This document shows positions 1 through 5,644 of a DNA stretch of 6,468 nt, piece by piece. The notes below the pieces were generated by a model. That model was not told the origin of the DNA, searched no databases, and saw nothing but the letters and a program-made list of their open reading frames with translations. The stretch comes from Nitrospirota bacterium. Lineage in GTDB: Bacteria; Nitrospirota; Thermodesulfovibrionia; UBA6902. Position numbers and translations under genes: made by a program. The stretch lies in NCBI GenBank assembly GCA_015491705.1, contig WFVK01000142.1, positions 1-6,468 of the forward strand. Reading direction: 5' to 3'. Position 1 is the stretch's first letter. Every line of letters begins with the position of its first letter.

Positions 1-20
1 GAGATGTGTATAAGAGACAG
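1..20 (+). other. Nextera/Tn5 mosaic-end adapter remnant
   Basis: Bases 2-20 read AGATGTGTATAAGAGACAG, the 19-bp Tn5 mosaic end used in Nextera library adapters. The extra G at base 1 fits the read-2 adapter, where the mosaic end follows a G, rather than the read-1 adapter, where it follows a C. This is untrimmed library sequence and not part of the genome. It creates spurious reading frames: MCIRDR on the plus strand and SVSYTHL at the truncated end of the minus-strand gene next to it. Genomic sequence starts at about base 21. Confidence 0.97.
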
Positions 21-492
21 ATCCTCCGCTGCCCTGATAAACAACCGAAGGGGCCCTTATCACCTCAAGGCCGGGCGGAACCGTATCAATCAGAGACGTG
101 ATATTATATTCAACCTTTTTCAGGATGCCGGACTTGGCTGTTATAACAGTGATTGCCCGGCCGTCTTTCAGTTTCAGGTCTTTCGGTTTTATCCGCAGGG
201 TGTATGACTTCTCCGCCACCTCAGGGGCATCCTTCAATAATTCAACCTTTCTGCCCTCCTGGTACACCGAGATATCTATAGACACCATGTTCTCTGTCTG
301 AAGCTGAACGGTTTTATCAAGGGGCAGATAATCAAAGGCCTCTATGCCGCGCACTACGGGACCGGGAATAAAGAACAGTTTATAAACCACGTAAGCCGCC
401 ACAAGAATGACAAACGGCAGGAGCAGGGTCAGGCCGATCCGGCTGAAACCTTCCCCTCTGTCTTTAACAAATCCGGTAAAATTCACTCTCAT
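21..492 (-). CDS. N-terminal fragment of a membrane-anchored protein, possibly an M23-type peptidase
   Basis: An open frame runs from the ATG at 492 to the adapter junction at base 21, giving about 157 genuine residues and no stop. Residues about 20-41 (GLTLLLPFVILVAAYVVYKL) form one hydrophobic segment after a short basic, polar N-terminus, so the protein is probably anchored in the inner membrane with its bulk in the periplasm. The rest looks like beta-rich, Ig-like sequence and ends with DTVPPGLEVI and VVYQGSGG. From memory this resembles the N-terminal region of deltaproteobacterial M23 (LytM-type) cell-wall peptidases, which carry a D-x-x-PP...GG segment before the catalytic domain. No catalytic residues are in the window, so the function is tentative. 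Start choice: GAGGTGA (499-493) directly abuts the ATG at 492, which is too close, but sits 6 nt before an in-frame GTG at 486, so the GTG may be the real start. A promoter lies at 533-561. Confidence 0.55.
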
Positions 493-499
493 TCACCTC
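493..499 (-). promoter_or_regulatory. Shine-Dalgarno that favours a GTG start at 486
   Basis: GAGGTGA pairs with seven bases of the 16S anti-SD. It touches the ATG at 492 with no spacer, but leaves 6 nt (ATGAGA) before the GTG at 486. The shorter start is therefore the better ribosome-binding geometry. The two alternatives differ by only two residues. Confidence 0.5.
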
Positions 500-532
500 A
501 GATAAAAACATCTTATAATCAAATAGCCTCAA

Positions 533-561
533 ATTATGCCTGATTTGAAAAATAATTGCAA
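533..561 (-). promoter_or_regulatory. Sigma-70-like promoter for the membrane-protein gene
   Basis: On the minus strand, TTGCAA (561-556, 4 of 6 to TTGACA) is followed after exactly 17 nt by CATAAT (538-533, 5 of 6 to TATAAT). The predicted transcription start near 526 gives a leader of roughly 35-40 nt ending in a strong Shine-Dalgarno. The region is locally AT-rich. It suggests this gene is transcribed separately from the cob operon. Seen in sequence only. Confidence 0.5.
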
Positions 562-585
562 GAAAAATCTGCACCTCTTTTGCAA

Positions 586-731
586 TTTCACTCCCCGTTA
601 CTTCCTGCAAATTCATTACGCATGCTGTTCAATCCATGTGTACTGGTCTTCAGGAATTTTCTGGAAGAAATGAATCCACTCATCAACAGACGAATAATTG
701 ATCGTTGAGAACAAATCAGAGTGAAGTATGC
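586..731. other. Spacer without a recognisable gene
   Basis: The gap between cbiH and the membrane-protein gene spans about 416 bases. Its ends hold a promoter (533-561) and a transposase-like relic plus repeats (732-896). The middle stretch has no convincing gene. A minus-strand frame (804-616, GTG start, no ribosome binding site, 62 codons) ends in a protein-like stretch with VDEWIHFFQKIPEDQYTW, which could be the tail of a decayed gene. I do not recognise it, and its upstream half lies antisense to the transposase-like relic. Confidence 0.4.
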
Positions 732-878
732 GGAATCCTGGTATGGGAAGACAGGCGTCTGAATATTGAAATATGCAAGAACGAGGATCACTATCAGAGG
801 GCACTACAGAGCGGCGGCAACTACATCTTGCGTACCACCTGGGGGGAAACCCATCACCTTATAACCTCTGAACCCTGA
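702..878 (+). pseudogene. Possible relic of an IS4-type transposase
   Basis: A plus-strand frame is open from 702 (after the TGA at 699-701) to the TGA at 876-878 and contains no plausible start. About 45 residues (from GILVWEDRRL to ITSEP) include SGGNYILRTTWGETH. This resembles the G-x-Y-x-L-R-T-N block that precedes the catalytic glutamate region in IS4/IS1634-type DDE transposases, preceded as in that family by a basic strand (RRLNIEICK). The frame stops before the expected VE-x-x-FR helix, and everything upstream is missing, so it would be a small internal piece of a dead element. No inverted repeats or target duplication were found. It converges on cbiH. Resemblance judged by eye; an antisense minus-strand frame is a competing reading. 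Confidence 0.35.
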
Positions 879-896
879 ACCGGCAACCCCTGAACC
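868..896 (+). repeat. Short CTGAACC repeats downstream of cbiH
   Basis: CTGAACC occurs three times: two direct tandem copies (868-874 and 875-881) and a third after 8 nt (890-896). The array sits immediately 3' of the cbiH stop codon, in the spacer. Simple CTGAACC-like repeats are, from memory, common in intergenic DNA of Nitrospirota and Deltaproteobacteria assemblies. No coding or terminator role can be shown. Confidence 0.6.
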
Positions 897-908
897 TTAA
901 ACGGTTTT

Positions 909-1715
909 TTACGGCACGTTTTTCCCCTCCGGTTTGTGCAAGGCTAACCTGTACTTGTCCCCGTACCCCCTTGGCGTGACCATGCGGCCGTTCCAGGCAA
1001 AGGTGCGGGAGTTACCGATTATTACCGTGCTCTGCATGTCGATTTCATCAAACGGCATATCCCTTAAAGAGGTGATTATTATTCTCTCATTCTCTCTTGA
1101 TGCAGCCCTGACTATTCCGGCAGGTGTCTGGGGCGGCCTGAACCTGAGGACGATGTCCCTGGCCCGGTTGATCTGGCGCTGCCTCGCCCTGCTTTTCGGG
1201 TTGTATATCACTATTACAAAGTCAGCGGATGCCGCCGCCTCGATCCTCTTCTCTATGATCTCCCACGGCGTCAGGAGATCACTCAGGCTTATGGATGCAA
1301 AGTCATGCATCAGAGGTGCCCCGAGGAGGGCGGCGCACGCGCTGAGCGCGGGGACACCGGGGACGATTTCAATACCCGGCGTCAGGCCCCCCGCCCCGGG
1401 CCCGCAACTCTCCTTCAGTATCTCAAGCACCAGGCCCGCCATCGCGTAAATCCCCGGATCACCACTGCATACAACAGCAACCTTCCTGCCCTCGCGGGCG
1501 AGGTCCACGGCCCTTGTGCATCTCTCCACTTCCCGGCGCATGCCGGAGGACAGCACCTTCCTGTTGCCCGTCAGGTCGTGAATAAGGTCAAGGTACGTCC
1601 TGTAGCCCACGATTACATCCGCATCCCGGATAGCTTCTTCCGCAGCGGGCGTGAGGTGTTCACGGCCTCCGGGGCCTATCCCTACAACGTAAATTCTGCC
1701 TTTGCTATTGCTAAT
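909..1715 (-). CDS. cbiH: Cobalt-precorrin-3 C17-methyltransferase (CbiH), probable AUU start
   Basis: SAM-dependent enzyme that methylates C17 of the corrin precursor and contracts the ring, giving cobalt-precorrin-4; cytoplasmic. With the start used here it has 268 residues, in the family range. Visible motifs are the SAM-loop GIGPGG (residues 12-17), VCSGDPGIYAMA (82-93), HDFASISLSDLLTPW (137-151), YNPKSRAR (171-178) and the CobJ/CbiH signature MVTPRGYGDKY (245-255). The first GTG (1610) would delete the GIGPGG motif, so translation must begin earlier. Between the upstream in-frame stop (TAA, 1739-1737) and 1610 there is no ATG, GTG or TTG. The best candidate is ATT at 1715-1713, 8 nt after AAGGGGG. 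This overlaps the end of cbiG by 34 nt. Product identity is secure; the start is an inference. The aerobic homologue is CobJ, but the neighbours CbiG and CbiET argue for the anaerobic form. Confidence 0.93.
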   Translation of the reverse strand: MSNSKGRIYVVGIGPGGREHLTPAAEEAIRDADVIVGYRTYLDLIHDLTGNRKVLSSGMRREVERCTRAVDLAREGRKVAVVCSGDPGIYAMAGLVLEILKESCGPGAGGLTPGIEIVPGVPALSACAALLGAPLMHDFASISLSDLLTPWEIIEKRIEAAASADFVIVIYNPKSRARQRQINRARDIVLRFRPPQTPAGIVRAASRENERIIITSLRDMPFDEIDMQSTVIIGNSRTFAWNGRMVTPRGYGDKYRLALHKPEGKNVP

Positions 1716-2680
1716 GTGACGTTCCCCCTTTTCCTTTTAGGTGTAATCAGTGCGCAGTTGTCGGACAGCCTTGCCGCGGCGAGGACGGCCGCCGGTTCGG
1801 CCACGGCCACGGCGCCGGTAGCGGCCCTGACGGATGCGGATTCTGCAATGCCGTATCTCAGGGCGGCGTTATTCAGCTCGGTGTTTGAGAAAAACTCAAT
1901 GTCCAGCTCCTTGCTGCGGGCAAAGTCCATCAGTCCCTTTTCATCTTTTTTCAGGTCAATGGTTGCAATGCACCTTACAGAACGGACTGACAGTCTTTCC
2001 TCACGGAAGACGCTCTCAAATACTTCCCGGATTTCGCTCTCCGCTGTTCCGCGGTTGCATCCAATGCCTGCAAAGAGGTTCCCGGGTCGCAGAAAGAGGG
2101 CGCCGGAATCAATGAGCCTGTGTGATATCACCATATCCGCTTCTTCGGGTGAATCAACGAGGACGAATTCCCCGGGCAGCCCTCCCGCGCCGACCGGATA
2201 TTCCGTGTTTACACGTATCTGTTCCCCGCGCAGGATTCCCGCGCTTATCTTCCTTAGTTTCTCAAAATCTTCCACATGGAGATTCTTCTGCATGGCCCAC
2301 ATGTCAGGGGAGAGTTTGCCCTGCACATCGGAGGCCGTTGTTATCACCGCGCGAGCGCCGATATGGCCGGCGATCCGCGTTGCAAGCTCATTGGCTCCGC
2401 CGATGTGGCCGCTCAGAAGGCTGATTGCATAGGAGCCGTTCTCATCGAGGACCACGACCGCGGGGTCTGTTGTCTTGTGCTTTAACAGCGGCGCCGCCGC
2501 ACGCACCACAATGCCTGCGGCCATGATGCAGATAATGTTTCCCGAGGTTTCCCATCTCTCCGCGAATATGTCTGAATTGAACTTCAGTATCTCCGCACCG
2601 GGGTACAGCCCGGCAATCCTGCCGGCCAGTTTTCGGCCGTTGCCGGTTATATAAAATATGCTTGTTTTACCCTTCATCAT
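1682..2680 (-). CDS. cbiG: Cobalt-precorrin-5A hydrolase (CbiG)
   Basis: Opens the delta-lactone of cobalt-precorrin-5A and releases the two-carbon C20 fragment as acetaldehyde, a step specific to the anaerobic B12 route. With this start the protein has 332 residues, the usual length. The N-terminal half has MAAGIVVRAAAPLL (53-66) and DPAVVVLDENG...SLLSGHIGGANELA (72-100). A linker domain follows, and the C-terminal domain has GIGCNRGT (205-212) and ATGAVAVAEPAAVLAA (287-302), ending PKRKRGNVTLAIA, all typical of CbiG. Start choice: a longer frame begins at 2710, but that ATG has no good ribosome binding site, whereas AGGA lies 7 nt before the ATG at 2680, with another ATG directly after it. 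It follows cbiF after a 60-nt gap and overlaps cbiH by 34 nt, suggesting coupled translation. Confidence 0.95.
   Translation of the reverse strand: MMKGKTSIFYITGNGRKLAGRIAGLYPGAEILKFNSDIFAERWETSGNIICIMAAGIVVRAAAPLLKHKTTDPAVVVLDENGSYAISLLSGHIGGANELATRIAGHIGARAVITTASDVQGKLSPDMWAMQKNLHVEDFEKLRKISAGILRGEQIRVNTEYPVGAGGLPGEFVLVDSPEEADMVISHRLIDSGALFLRPGNLFAGIGCNRGTAESEIREVFESVFREERLSVRSVRCIATIDLKKDEKGLMDFARSKELDIEFFSNTELNNAALRYGIAESASVRAATGAVAVAEPAAVLAAARLSDNCALITPKRKRGNVTLAIAKAEFTL
1724..1730 (-). promoter_or_regulatory. Shine-Dalgarno deciding the cbiH start
   Basis: AAGGGGG lies inside the end of cbiG and is separated by 8 nt (AACGTCAC) from the ATT at 1715. It is the only purine-rich site well placed for the cbiH frame. 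A weaker alternative, AAAGG followed after 4 nt by a second in-frame ATT (1694), would trim seven residues and still keep GIGPGG. Confidence 0.5.
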
Positions 2681-2712
2681 CGATTTGTCCTGCGGTCGGC
2701 TTTGAAGCATGG

Positions 2713-2728
2713 AAATATCGCCTGCGGG
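2713..2728 (+). repeat. 16-bp dispersed repeat, copy in the cbiF-cbiG gap
   Basis: AAATATCGCCTGCGGG is identical to bases 5582-5597, where the same sequence forms the left arm and part of the inner stem of a palindrome. Here no GGCGATAT partner is visible, so it looks like a half-element. It lies between the cbiF stop and the chosen cbiG start. Confidence 0.55.
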
Positions 2729-2740
2729 GCGGTGAGGTCC

Positions 2741-3508
2741 TTATCCCCTGTATCCATGCCTGAAATCCCTGTGATAAAGCCTTGACTCTTTTCCCAGCGG
2801 TGTCTCGGATGCCCTCAGGGCCTCTCCCACGTAGATCAGCGCCGTCTTCCTGATGCCCGCCTCTTTCACGAGGGCTGCAATGTTCTTAAGGGTGCCCCTT
2901 ATGATCCTCTCCTCGGGCCACGATACCTTTTCAATCACCACCACGGGCGTGTCCTCGGCATAACCCTTCAGCAGGGCCTCCCTGACCCTTTCAATCATAC
3001 CGATACTCAGGAAGATCACCATCGAGGCCCCGTGCCTTGCGAGCCCCGCGAGTTTCTCCTTCTCGGGCACGGGCGTCCTCCCTTCAATGCGCGTGAATAT
3101 AACCGTCTGGCTGACCTCGGGGATGGTAAGCTCCTGCCCCAGGGCCGCGGCCCCTGCCATGGCGGAGGAGACCCCCGGCACCACCCCGTAAGGAATCCCC
3201 AGTTCCCGGAGCCGTTCTATCTGCTCTGATATGGCGCCGTAAAAACACGGATCCCCCGTGTGCAGCCTTACAATACGCTTTCCGGTTTCAAACGACTTCC
3301 TGATAAGAGTTATAATCTCATCCAGCGTCATCCCGGCTGAATCATGCAGCGAGGCCTTGATGCCCTCGAGCAGGGCCGGATTTACGAGGCTGCCGGCATA
3401 AATGACGACATCAGCGCTGTCAAGGAGTCTCCTTCCCTTGACGGTAATCAGCCCGGGGTCACCCGCGCCTGCGCCTATAAAATATACCATGTGTTTTTCA
3501 GCGCCCAT
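2741..3508 (-). CDS. cbiF: Cobalt-precorrin-4 C11-methyltransferase (CbiF)
   Basis: Transfers a methyl group from SAM to C11 of cobalt-precorrin-4, giving the substrate of CbiG; cytoplasmic. It has 255 residues, normal for the family. Motifs: GAGAGDPGLITVKG (12-25), YAGSLVNP (37-44), RLHTGDPCFYGA (81-92), PGVSSAMAGAAALGQELTIPE (111-131), TRIEGRTPVP (139-148) and a C-terminal SRLYHRDFRHGYR. The TR-x-EGRTP block and the YAGSLVNP segment distinguish CbiF/CobM from the other corrin methyltransferases. Start choice: ATG 3508 has GGGAG 8 nt upstream; the second Met (3490) has no such site. The first 11 nt overlap the end of the HD-domain gene, so its ribosome binding site lies inside that gene and the two are probably translationally coupled. 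The aerobic orthologue is CobM; the neighbours favour the cobalt-containing substrate. Confidence 0.96.
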   Translation of the reverse strand: MGAEKHMVYFIGAGAGDPGLITVKGRRLLDSADVVIYAGSLVNPALLEGIKASLHDSAGMTLDEIITLIRKSFETGKRIVRLHTGDPCFYGAISEQIERLRELGIPYGVVPGVSSAMAGAAALGQELTIPEVSQTVIFTRIEGRTPVPEKEKLAGLARHGASMVIFLSIGMIERVREALLKGYAEDTPVVVIEKVSWPEERIIRGTLKNIAALVKEAGIRKTALIYVGEALRASETPLGKESRLYHRDFRHGYRG

Positions 3509-4289
3509 TTTTCAGTCTCCCGGATATGTATTCTTCCAGGCGCCTGACGGCGGACAGTATCTCCGGAGTCTGCGGCAGTTTGTCGGCGGTCCTGCCGATA
3601 TATCCCCTTTCGCGCAGCATACGGAGGGATATGTCGAAATTCATCCCGTAAATCCATGAGAGCTTCATCAGTTTGAAATCATTTTCCGTCTTCAGGTTCA
3701 CATATGAGGCGATCTTTCCCTCGGACAGGCAGGAGAGTATGCCTCTTGAGTATTCCGGGGTATCCGGCAATCCGTAAGCTACGGCGGATGCCCTGTCCTC
3801 CTCAGGGCTTTCATAGTACTCTATGAATACACGGAATATATCCAGCTTGTCCGCATCCCTGACCATTTTCAGCAAAAAAGCCGTCCGTTCATCGACGGTG
3901 TCAGGGATTGCAAATGCATTGTGAAACCTTACCGTCCGGATGATCATCTCCCTCTCGTCCGCGGGAAGACCGCTGAGTGCGCCTTCATCTGCCAGGACCT
4001 TTGCCCCGAGATGCCCGTGATTGGTGGAGACAGCGTCCCTGAATGTCCTGTAACGGGCATACTGCGGGAACCTCCCCACATCATGAAAGAGCGCCGCCGC
4101 CTCTGCCAGCCGTTTTTCATCGGCTCCGCGGGCCACGTCATCTGCTATCCTGAAAATATTTTCGCAGACATTCCGGGTATGCTCCACCTTGAGCAATATG
4201 TTTTTCTGATCCTCTTTGCTGGATGAATAAAAGGATTTCGTATAGGCGGAAAACCACTCCTTTAAACTTTCCAGATCCTTTGCAGTCAT
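3498..4289 (-). CDS. HD-domain metal-dependent phosphohydrolase embedded in the cob operon
   Basis: A 263-residue soluble protein with an HD-superfamily metal site. Candidate ligands, in order, are H37 (KVEHTRN), H69-D70 (LFHDVGRF), H91 and H93 (TNHGHLG), H123 (RFHN) and D145 (RDADKLD). The extra histidines between HD and the last Asp resemble dinuclear HD enzymes, though this is inference. No second domain, signal peptide or GYP motif is visible; the C-terminal 90 residues are helical and unassigned. HD proteins hydrolyse phosphate esters such as nucleotides, and the substrate here is unknown. It starts in an ATGA overlap with cbiET (strong AGGAG about 7 nt upstream) and overlaps cbiF by 11 nt, so it is almost certainly co-translated with the B12 enzymes. 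It is not part of the textbook cobalamin set. A role such as removing phosphate from a lower-ligand intermediate is speculation. Confidence 0.88.
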   Translation of the reverse strand: MTAKDLESLKEWFSAYTKSFYSSSKEDQKNILLKVEHTRNVCENIFRIADDVARGADEKRLAEAAALFHDVGRFPQYARYRTFRDAVSTNHGHLGAKVLADEGALSGLPADEREMIIRTVRFHNAFAIPDTVDERTAFLLKMVRDADKLDIFRVFIEYYESPEEDRASAVAYGLPDTPEYSRGILSCLSEGKIASYVNLKTENDFKLMKLSWIYGMNFDISLRMLRERGYIGRTADKLPQTPEILSAVRRLEEYISGRLKNGR

Positions 4290-5545
4290 TTTCTCTCTCC
4301 TGTGATAACAAATACCGGGTTTAACGCGGCCAGGTGTTTTTTGCCGTCAATGATTCTGGACCTTGAAACAGAGACCTGTGATATCGCCGTGCTGAAGCCG
4401 TTTCTCTCAAGGTTCCGGACGGCATCGTTTAATGTATCTATTGTAGCCGCATTGATGACAATAATTCCTGAATTCATCTTTTCGGCAAGAATATCCGCTG
4501 TCATGCCGAGCTTCGCCGAACCGCCGCCCACAAACACCCTGTCCGGCACGGGCAGGTCCTTCAGCGCACCGGGCGCCTCGCCGTGTATGATCTCCATGTT
4601 GGCGGTCCCGAACCTGTCCCTGTTTTCATCGAGGCGGTTTATTTGTTCGCGGTTTTTCTCCACGGCAAAGACCCGCAGGCCGGGACACAGCCTTGCGGCT
4701 TCAATGGATACAGAGCCGGAGCCGGCCCCGATATCCCAGAATACCCCCCTGTGCGGTAGTCTCAGCCTGTGTAATGCGACCGCCCTCACCTCGTCCTTTG
4801 TAATCATGCCCCCGGCGTGCAGGATCTCCGCTTCCTTCAGGCCGAACCTCAAATCCGACAGCAGGGCCGTCCCCGCGTCATCGCCCCGCCGTATGATGAT
4901 CACCACATTCGGATGCTCAAATGACAGGCGGGATATATCTTCCGGGGTCCCCTGCGTGATCTTCTCGTCGGGATAACCGAGTCTTTCGCATACATACATT
5001 GTCAGGCCTGAACCCCGGGGCTTCATTAACGTCTTTGCAATCTCCACCGGATTATTCACCCTGTCCGTGAGGATTGCAATCCTGTCATACTGCCGCACGA
5101 GTACGGGAATCTCGGTGATTTCATATTCAGGCCTTCTTCTCTTCGCCGGGTCCGGGCCTCCGTGAAGGCTCATGAACAGGGCATTGTTTGATGGCTCGCG
5201 TATCGCGGCAAATGCCGCCTGAATGCTCGACAGGTCGGGATAGACCTCCACCGCGTCCCTGCCGAATCTCTCGACGATCAGCCGCCCTATGCCGAAAAAC
5301 ATGGGGTCACCGGCAGCTATCAGAGAGAGCCTCTTTTCCCTGTAGTTGTCACTGATATATTCAATGGTCTCATACACGCTGCCGTGCACCACAATCCTGT
5401 CTTTTACCTCACTGTATTCCCTGTAGCCCCTGAAGACCTCGAGCAGCCTGCCGCTGGCAAGGACGATGTCCGAGCCGCGTATGATGCCCGAGGCCTTTCT
5501 GCCGAGCGGGCGGAAGCCTATTCCTATGATGTGGATTCTGTTCAT
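4286..5545 (-). CDS. cbiET: Fused cobalt-precorrin-7 C5-methyltransferase / cobalt-precorrin-6B C15-methyltransferase, decarboxylating (CbiET)
   Basis: A 419-residue bifunctional enzyme, CobL-like. The N-terminal part (about 1-215) is the CbiE tetrapyrrole methylase: IIGIGF (6-11), IAAGDPMFFGIG (76-87) and DLSSIQAAFA (104-113). The C-terminal part (about 235-419) is CbiT, a Rossmann-type SAM methyltransferase that also decarboxylates the C12 acetate: MITKDEVRA (247-255), WDIGAGSGSVSIEAARL (270-286) as motif I, VEKN (295-298) and RVFVGGGS (336-343). Cytoplasmic. The glycine loop of CbiE reads GIGFRPLG and lacks the PGG seen in CbiH. Start choice: the ATG at 5545 gives the expected N-terminus, but no Shine-Dalgarno precedes it; a TATAAT ends 14 nt upstream. 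It is the first cob gene in the window after a palindrome, and its stop overlaps the HD gene in ATGA. Confidence 0.95.
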   Translation of the reverse strand: MNRIHIIGIGFRPLGRKASGIIRGSDIVLASGRLLEVFRGYREYSEVKDRIVVHGSVYETIEYISDNYREKRLSLIAAGDPMFFGIGRLIVERFGRDAVEVYPDLSSIQAAFAAIREPSNNALFMSLHGGPDPAKRRRPEYEITEIPVLVRQYDRIAILTDRVNNPVEIAKTLMKPRGSGLTMYVCERLGYPDEKITQGTPEDISRLSFEHPNVVIIIRRGDDAGTALLSDLRFGLKEAEILHAGGMITKDEVRAVALHRLRLPHRGVFWDIGAGSGSVSIEAARLCPGLRVFAVEKNREQINRLDENRDRFGTANMEIIHGEAPGALKDLPVPDRVFVGGGSAKLGMTADILAEKMNSGIIVINAATIDTLNDAVRNLERNGFSTAISQVSVSRSRIIDGKKHLAALNPVFVITGERK

Positions 5546-5559
5546 TTTGAAAACTTTTT

Positions 5560-5565
5560 ATTATA
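5560..5565 (-). promoter_or_regulatory. Candidate -10 element for the cob operon
   Basis: TATAAT on the minus strand is a perfect consensus -10 box, 14 nt before the cbiET start. No -35-like hexamer sits 16-18 nt upstream; that place is occupied by the palindrome. Transcription from here would give a leader of only about 7-9 nt, in keeping with the absence of a Shine-Dalgarno. An activator-dependent promoter, or simple AT-rich chance, is possible. Confidence 0.3.
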
Positions 5566-5581
5566 CCTTACAGGGGCGCTA

Positions 5582-5597
5582 AAATATCGCCTGCGGG
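5582..5597 (+). repeat. 16-bp dispersed repeat, copy within the palindrome
   Basis: AAATATCGCCTGCGGG, identical to 2713-2728. This copy supplies the left outer arm and the left inner arm of the palindrome at 5584-5619. Confidence 0.55.
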
Positions 5598-5619
5598 CTC
5601 TCCCGGCCTGCGGCGATAT
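5584..5619 (-). terminator. Palindrome between the glycosidase-like gene and cbiET, possible terminator
   Basis: The outer arms ATATCGCC (5584-5591) and GGCGATAT (5612-5619) pair perfectly over 8 bp. An inner stem CGGG (5594-5597) / CCCG (5602-5605) closes a CTCT loop, with an uneven internal bulge between the two stems. On the minus strand the stem runs into TTTA, a short and imperfect U-tract, about 25 nt after the glycosidase-like stop codon. It could end that transcript and insulate the cob operon. Because one arm recurs at 2713-2728, a REP-like mobile palindrome is the alternative. It lacks the features of a cobalamin riboswitch. Confidence 0.5.
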
Positions 5620-5644
5620 CTTTGGCTGCAGGGATTAGCTTCTT

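Noticed and set aside
616..804. Minus-strand 62-codon frame with a protein-like C-terminus
   Set aside because: GTG start without a ribosome binding site, no recognised family, and its upstream half is antisense to the transposase-like fragment. Mentioned in the spacer entry but not called a gene.
886..909. Plus-strand terminator (AACC...GGTT followed by six T)
   Set aside because: A stem of only 4 bp with weak pairing, and no plus-strand gene except the dead transposase fragment. On the cbiH strand no convincing hairpin with a U-tract is seen.
934..1449. Plus-strand frame of 171 codons and another at 4302-4976
   Set aside because: Both are mirror frames of cbiH and cbiET respectively. No ribosome binding site or protein-like pattern supports them.
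1305..2432. Long plus-strand open frame of 375 codons
   Set aside because: It lies antisense to cbiG and cbiH, which carry clear family motifs. The translated sequence is low-complexity (Ser, Arg, Ala, Pro) with no recognisable motif, as expected from GC-rich antisense DNA.
2681..2710. Longer cbiG start at 2710
   Set aside because: No adequate Shine-Dalgarno, the ten extra residues are not CbiG-like, and the ATG at 2680 has AGGA 7 nt upstream.
5546..5644. Cobalamin riboswitch upstream of cbiET
   Set aside because: The leader is too short (99 nt including the palindrome) and I could not see the B12-box consensus or its multi-helix layout.
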